Assembly (NCBI RefSeq): GCF_963678635.1
Contig: NC_087066.1
Span: 41,561,338-41,625,337 of the forward strand
From: Symsagittifera roscoffensis
Taxonomy: Eukaryota > Xenacoelomorpha > Acoela > Convolutidae
Direction of reading: 5' to 3'
Length of the DNA stretch: 64,000 nucleotides
The notes under the pieces were generated by a model. It saw nothing but the letters and a program-made list of their open reading frames with translations, made no database searches and had not been told where the DNA came from. This document shows positions 10,457-22,114 of this stretch, piece by piece. The translations under genes and the position numbers were made by a program. How positions within the stretch are numbered: the first letter of the stretch is position 1; each line of letters starts with the position of its first letter.

Positions 10457-13400
10457 GTTGTTTTTTAGTATTTATTTTTTCCGTTAAAATGCGTTTGTCT
10501 GCTGAATTTTTGTCAGCTGAGTTGCTACATTACGGAATTTTTTGGGCTATAAGCAACATTCAACCATTAGTTTTAATGCTCAACTGGTGTCTGCTCAAAG
10601 ATTGTAGGCTTCGTTGCCACCTCACGGTTTTTTTGTGCTGTGGGGAAGTGCAAAAGTTGCTCATTGTAGTTTCAGGAGAATTCAAATTTTTTTTAAAAAA
10701 CTATTATTTTTTTTGTTCAACTCGAATCTGCTCAAAGATTGTCAATTGTTAGCTTTGTTTTCTCTTCAAAATTTTTTTTCGTAAACAGTTTAATTTTCCA
10801 ATGTCTGGCATGTTTGCCCAGAATGAACTTCTATCCAAACAAAAGAAAATTTAAAATTTAGTAGAACTTTTTTAAAGTTGTTTTTTACTTCTTTTATTTT
10901 TTGTGTTATATCGAAGCTCTGCATCTGCTGTCTTTAAATTGTATCGAAAATGTTGCGAAGTTTTGCTTCGCCTCTGTGTAAAAAAGTTTAAAATATTTAA
11001 GCTTTTACTCTATTGGTAACTTCAGCTAAATTGACCACACAATCAGACACAGATCGAAAATTTCAAAAAAAAAGATCAGTTTTGTATCCCCGATCAGAGC
11101 TGAAGAGTCACTTTTCAGAATCTGGTGCTGTACTGGAGTTTTACCGAAGTGTTACTGAACCAGTTTTGATTTCCACTGCAGGGACCCATACAGGCAATCT
11201 TATATCTGGTATTTATCTAGCTATTTCATTTTTCCTGATTTTTTTCCTAAAAACTTTTGGATTCAAGGTGTCCTAAATTTTGAACTATTCTTAAATCAGT
11301 AATAGTTTAGTGAAAATATTTCATGATTCTGCGCCGCCTTCCACATCAATTAGGCCTTAGCAATTGCTCAAAATAGTATTTTAGAAACCTTAAAAGTTTG
11401 GCTAATTTTACATTCAGACTAAAATTCCTGGTCAAAAAAAAAACTTTTTTCTTAGATAGCGTCACCATGAAAGCAAGAAAATTTTACTTGTTATCCCTTT
11501 TTAAATTAATTACTCTTGCGACAAGCTAGAATGTTGCAACCAAGTACAAGACTTTTTCCGCCGTAAACAACTTGCTTCACAGAAAAAGTACGTTTTGTAA
11601 AAGTACGTTAAGTGTAGGCTTTGGGTGCCTGTTAAAAATTTTTATAGAGTATTTTTTGTGCCGAAACTTTTCGGTAGAATTTTGATGCTGGAGGGTCAGC
11701 TTTAATTCAGTCGGTTTTTTTTTTCATTTTTTTTTCTTTTTTTCTTGAATACTACATGAAAAAATGAAATCGTACTTACATTTTTTGACAAACTCAAATC
11801 AATTTCCCAGACCAACTGTAATAAAAGTTAAATAAAACTTTCGAATACTTTCTGAAAAAAAGTTTTCGAAATTTTTTGAAAAAAATACTATTTTTTATCG
11901 GTTCTTTTTCTAGTTCGCGTAGCATCTTTGGTTCAAACCTTTGTTGATTTTTTTTGTTCAATCAGCTGTAATAATTGCATTTTTGTTTGTGCAGATACTA
12001 TTGTTCTTGACTTTTTTCATTTTTTTCAGATTTATTTTGAGTTTGTTGACAACAATTGATTTTTTTCTATTTGCTTTCTCGCCAATAATGTTTAAAATTT
12101 GCCATTTCATTTGAAAAATTAGGAGCAAGTAAGTCTGAAGTTTTATCAAATTAGATTTCAATACAGTTAAAAATTGCAGTAATTTTGTTCCAAATTGCCA
12201 CACAAATTTTTTTTATGTCAATTCGAGTTGCTGTATGTCGCTTTTTTTCTCACGCTTCTTGACTTCCCGTAGTTTTGCGTAGTCTCACTTTCTTAAGACA
12301 GTAACGAAAAAGCATTTTTTGAAATCTTTTTTTTAAAAAAAAAGTTCTTGTTTTTTCATGTCAAGACAAATTGGAACGTTTCGGGGTTTCTTCGTTTTGA
12401 TAAAGATCTGTATTGAAAAATATGTGTAAATTACCTGTATTTTTATCTTTTTCATTAAATATGGTTCAATGGAATTTTTTTGTTTGAGTTTTTGTTTATT
12501 TTTTCTCTTAAGTTTTATTTTCGTCTGAATGGTTTTAGTTTTGCCTCGGTAGTTAAACCGGAGTTTGTTTCCGGTTTCATAATTTTCAAAGCCATTTGAT
12601 TTTTTTTAGCCAAGGTCTGTTTATTTTTGTTTTTTTTTGTTTTTTTTTGTATCTATTTTAGTATCAGTTTTTATTAAACCGTTTTTAACAAAGCCAAAAA
12701 GGAATAAAGAAGTATAAGGATATGGAAATTTTGAAATTTCTTTCGAGGAAAGTCTTATTTTCATTAGTTTTTTAAATTTGCTTTACTTCTGTGTTAGGGT
12801 TTGTAATTAACCAACTTGACAGCTGGTGAACTAAATCATCCGCATCTTTATCTATTAATCTATCATGCTCAACATTTTAGTGCAAATAAATATAGCACGG
12901 CTAAAGAGTTCAGATGATGATGCAAAATTAAAATAGGGCAGACTATTTTTTTCTATTGACCCATCAGTAATATTGCTAATGAGTTAAAGGCTCTTTATCA
13001 GTAAAGGCCCCCAACCTTAAGCAAATAACAAAAAAGTTATAGCCCACCAGTGAACGAACAGTTTTATATGGTTGTGTTACAATTAGCTGGAGTTTTATAA
13101 AGAGAAAGCGAAGACGGGGATTATTCTCCGTTTTTCTTGATATTGACTAAAAGGGCGAACAAATTGTGGTAACATATCAAAATAAAGAAAGTTAGCAAAA
13201 TAAGTTTTTTGTTTCCTGTTTTAGAAGTTTTGAAAACAAAACAAAGAATTTTTTTGGTTCTTGTTTTTGCTATACGAGATTGGAGAAGTCTTACTGGGCA
13301 AATGTGAACTGAGCAAATCTTCTATGACTTTGATCCCTCATTTCAGCGGGATCAATGAGGAAGAGCAAAACAATTACACCCGGCATATTCGTCCATGGAA

Positions 13401-13608
13401 ATCCATGGAGCCAGGACTGGCCAGGGAAACCTTGCCAAAACTTGCCAAGGGTCTCCCTGGACTAAGAATTTTCCAGCGGTTTCCCTGAACTGGTCTAAGG
13501 ATCCACGGCTGGTTTTTATAAAATTTTGTTTGGAACCAGACCTTGAACTGGAACAGGAATTTGGTGAAACTTAAAGTTTGCTAAGAAATGCAAACCTGTT
13601 TTAACACA
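10457..13608. other. Intergenic, T-rich; one weak exon candidate only
   Basis: Mostly T-homopolymer-rich DNA, including GTTTTTTTTTGTTTTTTTTTG near 12625-12650, with no recognisable gene. The only segment resembling an exon is listed separately at 11026-11208. The frame near 13261-13488 has no recognisable content. Confidence 0.45.
11026..11208 (+). CDS. Candidate internal exon of unknown gene
   Basis: Open 183-nt segment between an acceptor-like ttggtaacttcag and a donor-like ctg/gtattt. It encodes a polar stretch (TTQSDTDRKFQKKRSVLYPR ... VLISTAGTHTGNLIS). Composition is less A+T-rich than the surroundings. Its phase does not fit the ATG-starting exon at 16868, and the GPCR tail exon already ends in a stop. 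It has no partner and no recognised domain, so it could be chance. Confidence 0.22.
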
Positions 13609-14053
13609 CATGGGCGGACCTAGGATTTTCTCGAGAGGGGGGCGGGGGGACGGATTTTAACAAAAAAAGAGAAAAAATTAGCCGACCTTTTTTTCGGTCG
13701 ACCAAATTAATTTTCCGAGCACAAATAATCAGAAAGACCCCATTTTGACGAAACTTTCTGCACCGCAGTCAAGTTTTTGAAACAGGCCAAAACAGGTGTT
13801 CTTAGGCTTTTTTGGAAAATATTGCCTACAAAATCGTGTTTGTTTTGGCCCGCGCTTCTCCCTCTAAATGAGTATATTTTGGCGCCAGAAAAATTGGTAT
13901 ATTTTAGGGTCAGTCAGCCAAAAATGGATATCTCAAAATAGTGCAAAGGCGGACCCTTTGAGTCGGCAGGCGGTCGAATCCCTGAGGAGGGGGAGGCGAA
14001 CAATCGCCCTCGCCTCCCCCTCGCCTCCCCCCCCCCACCTAAATCCGCTGGTG
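13609..14053. mobile_element. hAT-type MITE family H, diverged copy 2
   Basis: Shares landmarks with the copy at 9813: a GGGCGGACCTAGGATTTTCTC start, GCGCTTCTCCCTCTAAATGAG, TTTTGGCGCC, GAGTCGGCAGGCGG and an end AAATCCGCTGG. The terminal bases are diverged and no matching flanking octamer is seen. The middle is expanded with C/G runs (about 13980-14040). Confidence 0.6.
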
Positions 14054-14370
14054 CAAAAGCACATTAATCAAGAATTTTGTCATAAAACACCCACAGTTTA
14101 ACTGAAAAGAACCTCACAGAAAAACTGCACTTGGAGATTTACTATTTAATTTACAATCGAAATCTTCCCACCATTTTTTATTGAAAGATAACCTTGTGCA
14201 TATGGCCACGCAGCTTCTATCGTGAAAAAAAAACTGTTTCAATAATGCCGGCTGTTTTAATGACACATAAAGGTTGATTATACCTTTAAAACTCAAAAAC
14301 GGAAGTTGTGGCTTTACACAAAAGGCTGATTGATACTTTTGGTTGTTGTGTGTAAAAAATGAGTACTGAC

Positions 14371-14446
14371 TACGTTTAAGGCCGAGCGATGAAGTCATAA
14401 ATTTTAAGGTCAAAAGGTCTGAAGTTCAAATCTCGGGTCTGACAAA
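14371..14446 (+). pseudogene. tRNA-Leu/Ser-like relic
   Basis: An A-box-like AAGGCCGAGCGATGAAGTC is followed about 40 nt later by a B-box-like GAAGTTCAAATCTC, the arrangement of a class II tRNA head. Acceptor pairing is absent. A tRNA-derived SINE head or decayed pseudogene is more likely than a working gene. Confidence 0.3.
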
Positions 14447-14635
14447 AAATTTTTGCAATTTGGTAAATATTTGAAATTGAGGAACCCAAAAATGGGTAAA
14501 CCAGGACAAAGTAAGTTCTGGTCTAATTGCTCAGTTGCGTGGCCTTATCAATTTAATCCTTCCTATTGAGAACTTATCAAAATAATCCGGTCATAAACTA
14601 GTGTGGCAATAGCCCGGTCAATTTTGGGACAATTT

Positions 14636-14752
14636 TGTCTGGGAACCAAATGTCTTGGACACTTTTTGCATTTTGGACCCTTTTTGCATTTTGGACTATT
14701 TTTGCCGGGACATAAATGTCTGAGACACAAATGTCCTAACACGGATTTTGGG
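14636..14752. repeat. Short tandem/palindromic repeat cluster
   Basis: Adjacent imperfect copies of CTTTTTGCATTTTGGA are flanked by several forms of GGGACA and CAAATGTC in both orientations (TTTGGGACAATTTTGTC, AACCAAATGTC, GGGACATAAATGTC, ACACAAATGTCC, TTTGGGACATTGTG). This is non-coding; it may be a MITE remnant. Confidence 0.45.
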
Positions 14753-15660
14753 ACATTGTGAAATTGTTCTGAAATTTTCTGTATTTTTTGAAGTTTTTTT
14801 TAAATGTAACTAACAGCTGTCCATAAATGGTTTCCATGGCTTTTCTATCTCAAAGTAAATGAACCCGATACTTCAACTTTTCCTAACTTCGGTAGCAGAA
14901 ACGTCATTATGATAAAACTTCTCAAAATAGATAAGCAACTAACAACAAAGAGTCAGCGTAAAATCGGTTTTAAGCTAAACAAATCATGCTGCAAGTCTAC
15001 GATGTGGTATAATTCAAATAATCTGGGAGATCTGAAAAATGTTCTAAGTTTAATACTAACGACGAGAAGCGGAAAATGAAACACGAGGGTTTAGTTGAGA
15101 CAAGATGCGGGTTCTGTCGTAGATATAATTCTGACTGCTATTCGTTTAGAAAAAAAAATCTAATTAAAAAATTGCGTTGGGTATCTTTTTGATATGATCT
15201 TTAGTTTCAGTAATTTGTAGCCACAGAATTAATCTGGTAGTCAACCTTTTTAAAAATTTTGACAACGTGGCAGAGTAAGTGCCTTCACTTGGCAGATCTT
15301 GATAGGGTATGTTTTTGTACAAGCTTTGATATAATGGTTACATCTGTTTTTTTTTAATCAGTACTGACCCATGAACTATTCATTACTATTACGATTCATC
15401 ATTATTTTTTCATTCTTTGATCGAAACAATGACGCTGGTTTTAGTACCATTACAGAACCACGTGAAAGAAACAATTCTCTAATTTCAACACTGCGGATGA
15501 TTTGGGTAAATTAAAAAAGTTATAGTTTTCATTTGACCCGCCGATAATTTTCCACTTACAGAAAAATGCTTCAGAAAAATGCTTTCAACTTGCAGAAAAA
15601 TGCATAATTCTGGTTGTCAAAATTTTTCAAAGCGTCTTCCCGTAGGTATAATTTTATGAC
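14753..15660. other. Intergenic, nothing recognised
   Basis: No supported gene, exon or repeat in this A+T-rich stretch. Confidence 0.5.
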
Positions 15661-15975
15661 ATCCATTTTGCTGAACAACCTCAAAATTTTTCTAAAAGCG
15701 CCTTTGGCGCCAATATGACTAATTTTGAGGAGGAAGCGCGTGCCAAAAAAAACGCAATTTTTTCATCAAAAATTTCCAAAAAAGGTTTAAAAACGCCTTT
15801 TTTGACCTGTTTTTCAAAATATTTGCCTGCTGCGCAGAAAATTTCACGCAAAATAGGTTCCATATACTATTTTAGGAGAGCTCGCAAAATCAAATTGGTC
15901 GATCGAAAAAAAAGATCGACAAAATTTTTCAGAAAACCGCTCCCCCTAGAAAAAAATGTCTGCGCACGCCACTGA
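15661..15975. mobile_element. hAT-type MITE family H, copy 3 (inverted)
   Basis: Reverse-orientation relative of the 9813 unit. TTTTTCTAAAAGCGCCTTTGGCGCCAATATG precedes ATTTTGAGGAGGAAGCGCG, GGTCGATCGAAAAA and CGCTCCCCCTAG. The same order is seen in the copy at 46.7 kb. The 5' terminus is missing. A long open frame through it is shared with other copies and is not a host gene. Confidence 0.6.
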
Positions 15976-16867
15976 GACTCAGTTTAAGCAAAGAACGAAA
16001 AAAGAACGGATTGTCATACGCCAATGTTTTGACAAAATGTCAAGTTAAAGTATTTAAATTTATTTGATTAAAAAAGCGGATTGAGCCATTTGCGTTTAAA
16101 GGAATAGAACTTCGATAATTTGCGTTTTTGTTTCATTAATCTTCACTAAGTTTTTAAATTTTCACTAAGCTTAAATCATGAAGTGTCTAAAATCAAGAAA
16201 AATTATGAAACTTTTATGCTGGAGAAAATTGTTGAATCTATCCCTGTAAGAATCAGATAGAACAAATATATAAGCATTTTGCTACTAGACTGGTAGGCTA
16301 TACTGGCTCTTTTTTTCACAGAGAATCGTTAAATTGTCGCCGACATAACCCCCCCCCCCCAATTTCTCACCCTTCTTAAATTAGTGTATGAATTTAATCA
16401 CTAAGCTTCTTTTTGTAGACTGAAATGAATGCATTCGCATGGTATGTTATAGTCACAGATGCTTCGTTTCACTTTTTTTACTTCAAACATAATTCATTCT
16501 CCGCTGGATTGAGAAACAATGTTCATGTAGTTTTTATTGTTGCTTGTATTGTGTGAGTGTGATTTGGCATTTGAATGGTTTTTAATGGAGTTTATGTTTG
16601 CGTTGGTGTTTATTTATCCTTAAATTCACACTTCTATCACTTATATAAACATTTTTCACCGACTTCATTCAATCAATTTTTTCCGTAAAAGTTAACCAGC
16701 TATTTTTCCCGTCACATTTTTTTCTGTTGTTCAAAGTTTGATGATTTTGTTCAAGCGTGATACAGTTGCTTTGAACATATTTTCTCGGGTGTCAGAATTA
16801 CTTTATAAAAAATACTAATTCCTTCCTCAAAGAATTTTCGAAAAACATTGAAGTTTCATTTTTTCAG
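15976..16867. other. Upstream region of the orphan membrane-protein gene
   Basis: No coding exon found. The last bases before the next ORF (cattttttcag/ATG) form a good splice acceptor. The promoter and a 5'-UTR exon may therefore lie further upstream in this stretch, but neither can be placed. Confidence 0.35.
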
Positions 16868-18379
16868 ATGAACCCCAGAGAAAGTCCCCAATTTGCCCCA
16901 GGGCTGGCTCTTGCTTTCATTTCCTCAATTTGTTATTTAGTTTCACAAATAATTGAAATAAAAGTTTGGATATCATTACGCAAGCAGTTACATAGTAATT
17001 ACATAACCGTTTCCAAGTCATCAGATGGTGTGTTTTATGTCATATTTTTTGCCTTCAAAATTTTTCTTTCTGCTGCCAATTTATTAGCAGTGGAATTCGC
17101 ACAGCAGTTATGGACGCAAAAAATGTTACAATTTATGTACCTTTTAACCTATTTTGTAGCTATTTTTTATTTGCTGTTTTTCAAAACGGAACTTTTCTGT
17201 TCTTGGCTGACGAAAGGAAACAGAAAACAACACCCTACTTCAAGAAAAAAATCTCCCTTAAATTCAGGTTTTGCGTCTAGAAGGGAACTTAATTGCCTTT
17301 GCATCCCTTTGTTCTTTACTTTTTTACTGACAATCCGAAAAGTTTTCGAAATTCAGTTTTCAAATTCTGAATATTATTTTTCCAATGAAACTCACAAACA
17401 TTTTCAATCGAGACAACTTTTATCAATTTCTGATGAAAACAAGCCACAAAACACATTGGCGACCCTTTCAAATATTGATCCAGTTCTCATTTTGGGAATT
17501 TCATTGTGCGTTTTAACTACAATTTGTGACATTTTATCACGGCTAGTAATTTCAAGTCAAATCAGAAAGATGTTCAAAATGGAAGTGATTTCAAACGATG
17601 AGATTAAAAGTTACGTTTTCCATCAATTAGCAGTTCTGTTTGCATCAATGGCATATATAGGTTCCATTGCATGCCTAGCAGCGCCACATATTTGGTCTCA
17701 TCATTTTCCATGGTTTTTACAAGCTACACTTCACTTTATGTTATCATTAATGTTATTAGTTATTTTTCAAGCCGAATTGAAAATAACAGGTGTTGAAACA
17801 CCGAACAATTCTGGCTCAAATGACGAAAGTCATGACGAAGAAGTCAACTTGCTAGTTGAAGATCCAGGAAGTGAAAATCAATTGGGCGTTTTGACCTCTG
17901 AAGAAAAGGTCACAAACTGGATGGTTGGTGAAAAACTTGGCCAAATAAAACCCAAAAAGGGAAAGACAAAATCTCAAAAAAGACGTATTAAAGAACTACA
18001 ATCATTTGTTGAAAAGAGTCGTATTAAAAACCTTGAAACCAAATTGGAAGTATTCGAAATATCTGAATTTGAAGAAAAAGAAGATTCTTTAGCGACCGTT
18101 GAAGAAACTGGCGATCAATTTTCTGACTCTGAAATTGATCTAGGAGTAACAAATCAAACTTTTCTGATCAATTTCGAAGGGGAAAAAGCTGGATGTTTTA
18201 ACGTAGAGCCGAGAGCACGAGCACCATGTGAAATCATTCGGCTTTCGCCTCTCGTTTCTGAAGAGGGGAGTGAGTTAGAAATGTGTGATAGTAAATTCGG
18301 AGATGGTTGTTCCAGCTTAGACGAGGATTTTTACAATTTCGAAAAAAAACTTCAAGAAAAAACAACAGGTTCATTCTAA
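16868..18379 (+). CDS. Orphan multi-pass membrane protein with acidic C-terminal tail (503 aa)
   Basis: Long uninterrupted frame with ATG directly after a splice-acceptor-like ttttttcag, ending TAA. I do not recognise the family. Hydrophobic segments are visible at about residues 12-34, 54-76, 88-106, 143-160, 206-228, 250-272 and 281-302, suggesting six or seven membrane helices. There is a polar loop at 161-205 carrying an N-glycosylation sequon (NET at 173-175). Residues 303-503 form a Glu/Asp/Lys-rich tail with a basic patch (KPKKGKTKSQKRRIK) and a predicted charged helix, probably cytosolic. The seven-helix count could indicate a receptor-like or TMEM-type protein, but no diagnostic motif is present. 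Less A+T-rich codons than the flanks and length support a real gene, likely with an upstream non-coding exon. Confidence 0.68.
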   Translation: MNPRESPQFAPGLALAFISSICYLVSQIIEIKVWISLRKQLHSNYITVSKSSDGVFYVIFFAFKIFLSAANLLAVEFAQQLWTQKMLQFMYLLTYFVAIFYLLFFKTELFCSWLTKGNRKQHPTSRKKSPLNSGFASRRELNCLCIPLFFTFLLTIRKVFEIQFSNSEYYFSNETHKHFQSRQLLSISDENKPQNTLATLSNIDPVLILGISLCVLTTICDILSRLVISSQIRKMFKMEVISNDEIKSYVFHQLAVLFASMAYIGSIACLAAPHIWSHHFPWFLQATLHFMLSLMLLVIFQAELKITGVETPNNSGSNDESHDEEVNLLVEDPGSENQLGVLTSEEKVTNWMVGEKLGQIKPKKGKTKSQKRRIKELQSFVEKSRIKNLETKLEVFEISEFEEKEDSLATVEETGDQFSDSEIDLGVTNQTFLINFEGEKAGCFNVEPRARAPCEIIRLSPLVSEEGSELEMCDSKFGDGCSSLDEDFYNFEKKLQEKTTGSF

Positions 18380-18854
18380 TTGTGTACTTCACTAACTTGG
18401 GATGATAGAAAATTTATTGCAACTGGGGTGTATATTTAACATGGATTATTTTAAGTTTTCTGAAGAACAAAAAAAATAATGTAGTTTATGCAGAATAATT
18501 ATACCAATAAGTTTTTTTCTTTTTCCATCTGAGTTTCGATTCTCATAATGACAATTCTGGAGCGCATCTTTTATCAATTGCTTTTGAAAAAATATTGCCT
18601 TGCATTGAAAGAAGTTCTTGGTTCATTTACAACTTAGTATTTGCAAGAAGTATCAGTTTGCATAGCGTGAGGGGAGATGATTTTCAAAAATAATTCAAGG
18701 TATTTCGAGAAACAGATTCAAACATAGGGAATCAGTTTCAAAAAATTGAAAATATAAATGTGTTTTTTGTCCAAAGGAACTTTTTGATGTTTCCAAGAAA
18801 GGACAACTGAATAAGGCAAAAAAACGCAAAAATGAGTGATGGTAATAGTTAAAA
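18380..18854. other. 3' flank of the orphan membrane-protein gene
   Basis: Presumed 3' UTR and downstream DNA. There is an AATAAT near 18475 but no canonical AATAAA close to the stop. No further gene is seen. Confidence 0.4.
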
Positions 18855-19292
18855 AAGACTGCTCGGATATCAAGGCAAAGCTTTGAATGTTCCGACTGCC
18901 CTTTAACTCATATCGAATAGTTTTTATTGAATGAAAATAGTGTAAAACTATAATTTTGGATAATATCAAAAATCAAGTGTAAAAATTGAATCGTACAAAA
19001 CTATTACTACCGATTAGCTGGCCTTCATTCAATTTGGAACGATTTTGTTGTGCTAGTTAATTTGCCGCGCATAAATTTTCTTCTCGTTACGCTTTCAGCA
19101 TTATGATTAAAATCTTCAAACATATATTAATCCCGAGCATGGTCAATTTAGCAATTTTCAAACTTTTAGGGAGTCGATATCTTCAATGGGGTATAATTTT
19201 TTTGTTAAAAACTTTTTTTTGTTAAAAAAAATTGATTAAAAAAAACAACATCAAGCATAAATCTTCCGTTTTCTTCGAAAGTCGGAACAAAA
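18855..19292 (+). repeat. Dispersed inverted-terminus repeat, copy 2
   Basis: Starts AAAGACTGCTCGGATATC with the same 5' hairpin as copy 1 but with compensated pairs (CAAGGC-aaa-GCTTTG), then GAATGTTCCGACTGCCC. It ends TTCGAAAGTCGGAACAAAAA. The interior is diverged but keeps TACAAAACTATTACTACCG and a CGCGC-containing block in the same order. Non-coding. Confidence 0.6.
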
Positions 19293-20789
19293 ACATTTAT
19301 ACCGTAGCAGGCAGAGTTAAATTGAAAGTTCAGTTTCTCACTGCGTGTCAACTGTACATTTTGTGTCATCAAGTCTGAAAAACTTAGAAAATTCTATTGG
19401 AAAACCGAAAAAAAAGAAACCGAATCACGACCAATAGGATAGGTTAGCACACGTGGCTCCTGTGAAGCTTCTTTGAGATAGTCAAAACAGACATTCCTTC
19501 TTTTTAACTTGCGAATGGATCGGAACAATTATTGTAATGGGGATCCTGAAGACAAAGTGTCCACCAATCGTTTCACTTCTTCATTGAAAAACAAGAAATT
19601 AGAGTCCATTTGTCGTGCTGAACCCATGCCATTTAGGTAAAAATGACCCCTTCAAATTTTTTGAGAGCTCAAAGTCGACAGTTCAAAGTTTGAGAACTCA
19701 AAACGAAACACCACCGATGATATTGATTTTTTTGGTACAGTTTGCGCTTTCAGATTTTCGGAGCAATTTAGCTTATCTTGGTTTTCGAAACACACAATGG
19801 CAATAACAAATAATCATAGCAACAAAGCTTACCAGGGCAAAAATTTGAGTATTTTTTTGCCATTTAATGTGTTTCCTATAAATGTTTTAGTTTTATCTAG
19901 TTGAACTACATGTATACTTGTAAACACTAATGTGCCTTCAATATTTGTAAAACACTTGTGTGCTGGTTATTTCCGTCAACTTTCTATGTGTTAATAGAAA
20001 ACTGGAAGTCTCACCCTTGTTATTTCAAAAAAATTGATCAAATGGGAAATGGTTTCATAATTGAGCTCAAGTAGTCAAAATTCAGTCAGACAGAGAACTT
20101 TTTCTCGAAAATATACTGTTAAGAAAATTAGTGTTGTGTTGTGTTGAGAACAAAAAACATGCAAGCAAAAATATTCTGTAAAATTTTTTGAAAACAGTTC
20201 CTTTGAAAATCATACTCAGATACGAGAGGTTTTAAAATTTAAAATCCGCCTAACAGAAAATTGTTTTTGAACAACATTCAAGCATATCTCAACAATTCGC
20301 GCAAGTACGCAGGGTGCACAAAGCTTCAGGGATTGATGCGCAGGCAGAGCTTTTTTGGATGTTGGTCTGCCTATAAAAACCACCCCCAGGATGGATGTTC
20401 CTCAATTTATTCAAAAATCGGAGCAATAATGTCGAGAAAAAATCATTTCATGCAACAACTTTATTGCTACAATGCTACAACTCTCAAACTTTACAAAAAA
20501 AGCAATAAATACAATACACCCTTACAGCAGTTTTGAAACCACAATTACAAAAATAAAAAGTCACGATAGAGCTTTACTCAATCCCTGCAAAACAAACAAT
20601 TGACCAAGCGGTCTTAATATCAAAACAAGGGAACCAGGCTTTTAATTAACAAAAACACGATACAACACAAAATATCACGAGAGTGTATAAATCACGCCAA
20701 AAAACGTAAATTTGGAATAAAGTTCCAGATTTAGTTGAATCGGAAAAACGCAAATTTTGAATGAAATTCCAGACTTAGTTGAAATTACG
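19293..20789. other. Intergenic, nothing recognised
   Basis: Short frames only. No splice-bounded exon, RNA gene or assignable repeat. Confidence 0.45.
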
Positions 20790-21065
20790 GTGCATATACA
20801 AAACAGTTCCATGCAAAAGAGTAGAATACAAAATAGTCCAAGAAATCATGTAATGAAGGATAAAATAGTCCAATACAAAACAGTCCGGCTTAAAGTTGCC
20901 GTTGGGCGCGCTACGCGCGCTTCGCCCGTTCGCGGCAATAACCGGCTCTAAATATCGTATTAAGTCCTACCCTCTGTTGGTAAGGGACTGTTTGGAACTG
21001 TTTTTCTTGAGGCTGTTTTTCCGGACTGTTTTGTATGGGACTGTTTTTTATGGGACTGTTTTCTA
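20790..21065. repeat. Inverted pair of short tandem arrays (GGACTGTTTTGTATG unit)
   Basis: The left half carries repeated ATACAAAA(C/T)AGTCC units (20797-20890). The right half carries the complementary GGACTGTTTT(G/T)TATG units (about 20988-21065). They are separated by a GC-rich core with GGGCGCGCTACGCGCGCTTC and TTCGCGGCAATAACCGG. This amounts to a foldback element with internally repeated arms. Non-coding. Confidence 0.6.
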
Positions 21066-21329
21066 CAGACACGCAAATTACGCATTGATGATCAAACCTA
21101 TCCAAAGTGAACTGGAGTTGGATTTTGCAACGAATTTAACCACACCAATAAGGAGAGAATTCAGCTATTTGTTTGAGGAAAGTTGTATTATTTTACAAGA
21201 GAGCGTTTTTTCTGTTTTTTTTTAAATGCATCGCCTACACGCTATGCCAAGTACACTATAACAAGCTCTACACCTAATTTGGCATTCTTCCAGTAATGTC
21301 GTTTGCCTCCATCTATTGTTTTATGAACC

Positions 21330-21720
21330 AGATTGATCGTAACAAGGCAAATCCTTGAACAATTTGACTGCCGTATAAGTGATCTCGAAAAAATTTGATT
21401 AAAAAAGATGATAAATTATGTGTTTGCTTTTGTAATCCTTGCAGCCAATATAAAATTTTCTGTGAAATTTTTGCCGTTTAGGGAAAAAATCAGTTCACAT
21501 TGAAATGACTCCATTCGGAATACACGCCACTCATGAATGATTCGCGCTACAATTTCAACATCTCAAATAAAATCGCAAAAGAGCGCAAAAAATATGTGGT
21601 TGATATTTGCAGAGGGGAAAAAAACTTTCGCTCATTCGATCACCAAAAATGTTCTAAGTAAAATACACCCGAAGCTAATATATTTTTTATTCATTCAAAA
21701 GTCGGGAAAAAGCGAATATT
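21330..21720 (+). repeat. Dispersed inverted-terminus repeat, tentative copy 3
   Basis: Carries a 5' hairpin CAAGG-caaat-CCTTG followed by AACAATTTGACTGCC, matching the start of copies 1 and 2, and ends near TTCAAAAGTCGGGAAAAAG. The middle is too diverged to align by eye, so boundaries are approximate. Confidence 0.4.
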
Positions 21721-22114
21721 GCTATCTTTAAATCCACTAGTTTACAAAAAAAAAACTTTGTGATTAAATTCCACAAAAAAAACTTTTTTTAGTTAAAAAG
21801 TTAAAAATCTTGTCAAAAGAAAAAACCCACATTGAAAAAAAATATTCCATGCTTACTTTCAAACCAAAATTAATTAAAGTTATGATATAAACTTAATAGT
21901 ATGAAAAACCTGTTTGGTTGTGATTTCGTTGATCGAAGTCTTAAAACTTAGAAGTTTTCGCTTTTCATTAGTTTCGGAATTTCAAGAAAAAAGACGGATA
22001 TTTTGTGCTTGGAGTGATTTTTCCTCCATGCAAAATTTGTCAAAAACAACAATTTTCGAAAGAATTTTTTAAATATATTTTTATTGCTAAATAATGGGGT
22101 TTTGAATGGGATAA

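Noticed and set aside
20261-20536. 91-codon open frame
   Set aside because: No ATG-supported start, no recognisable content and no splice boundaries.
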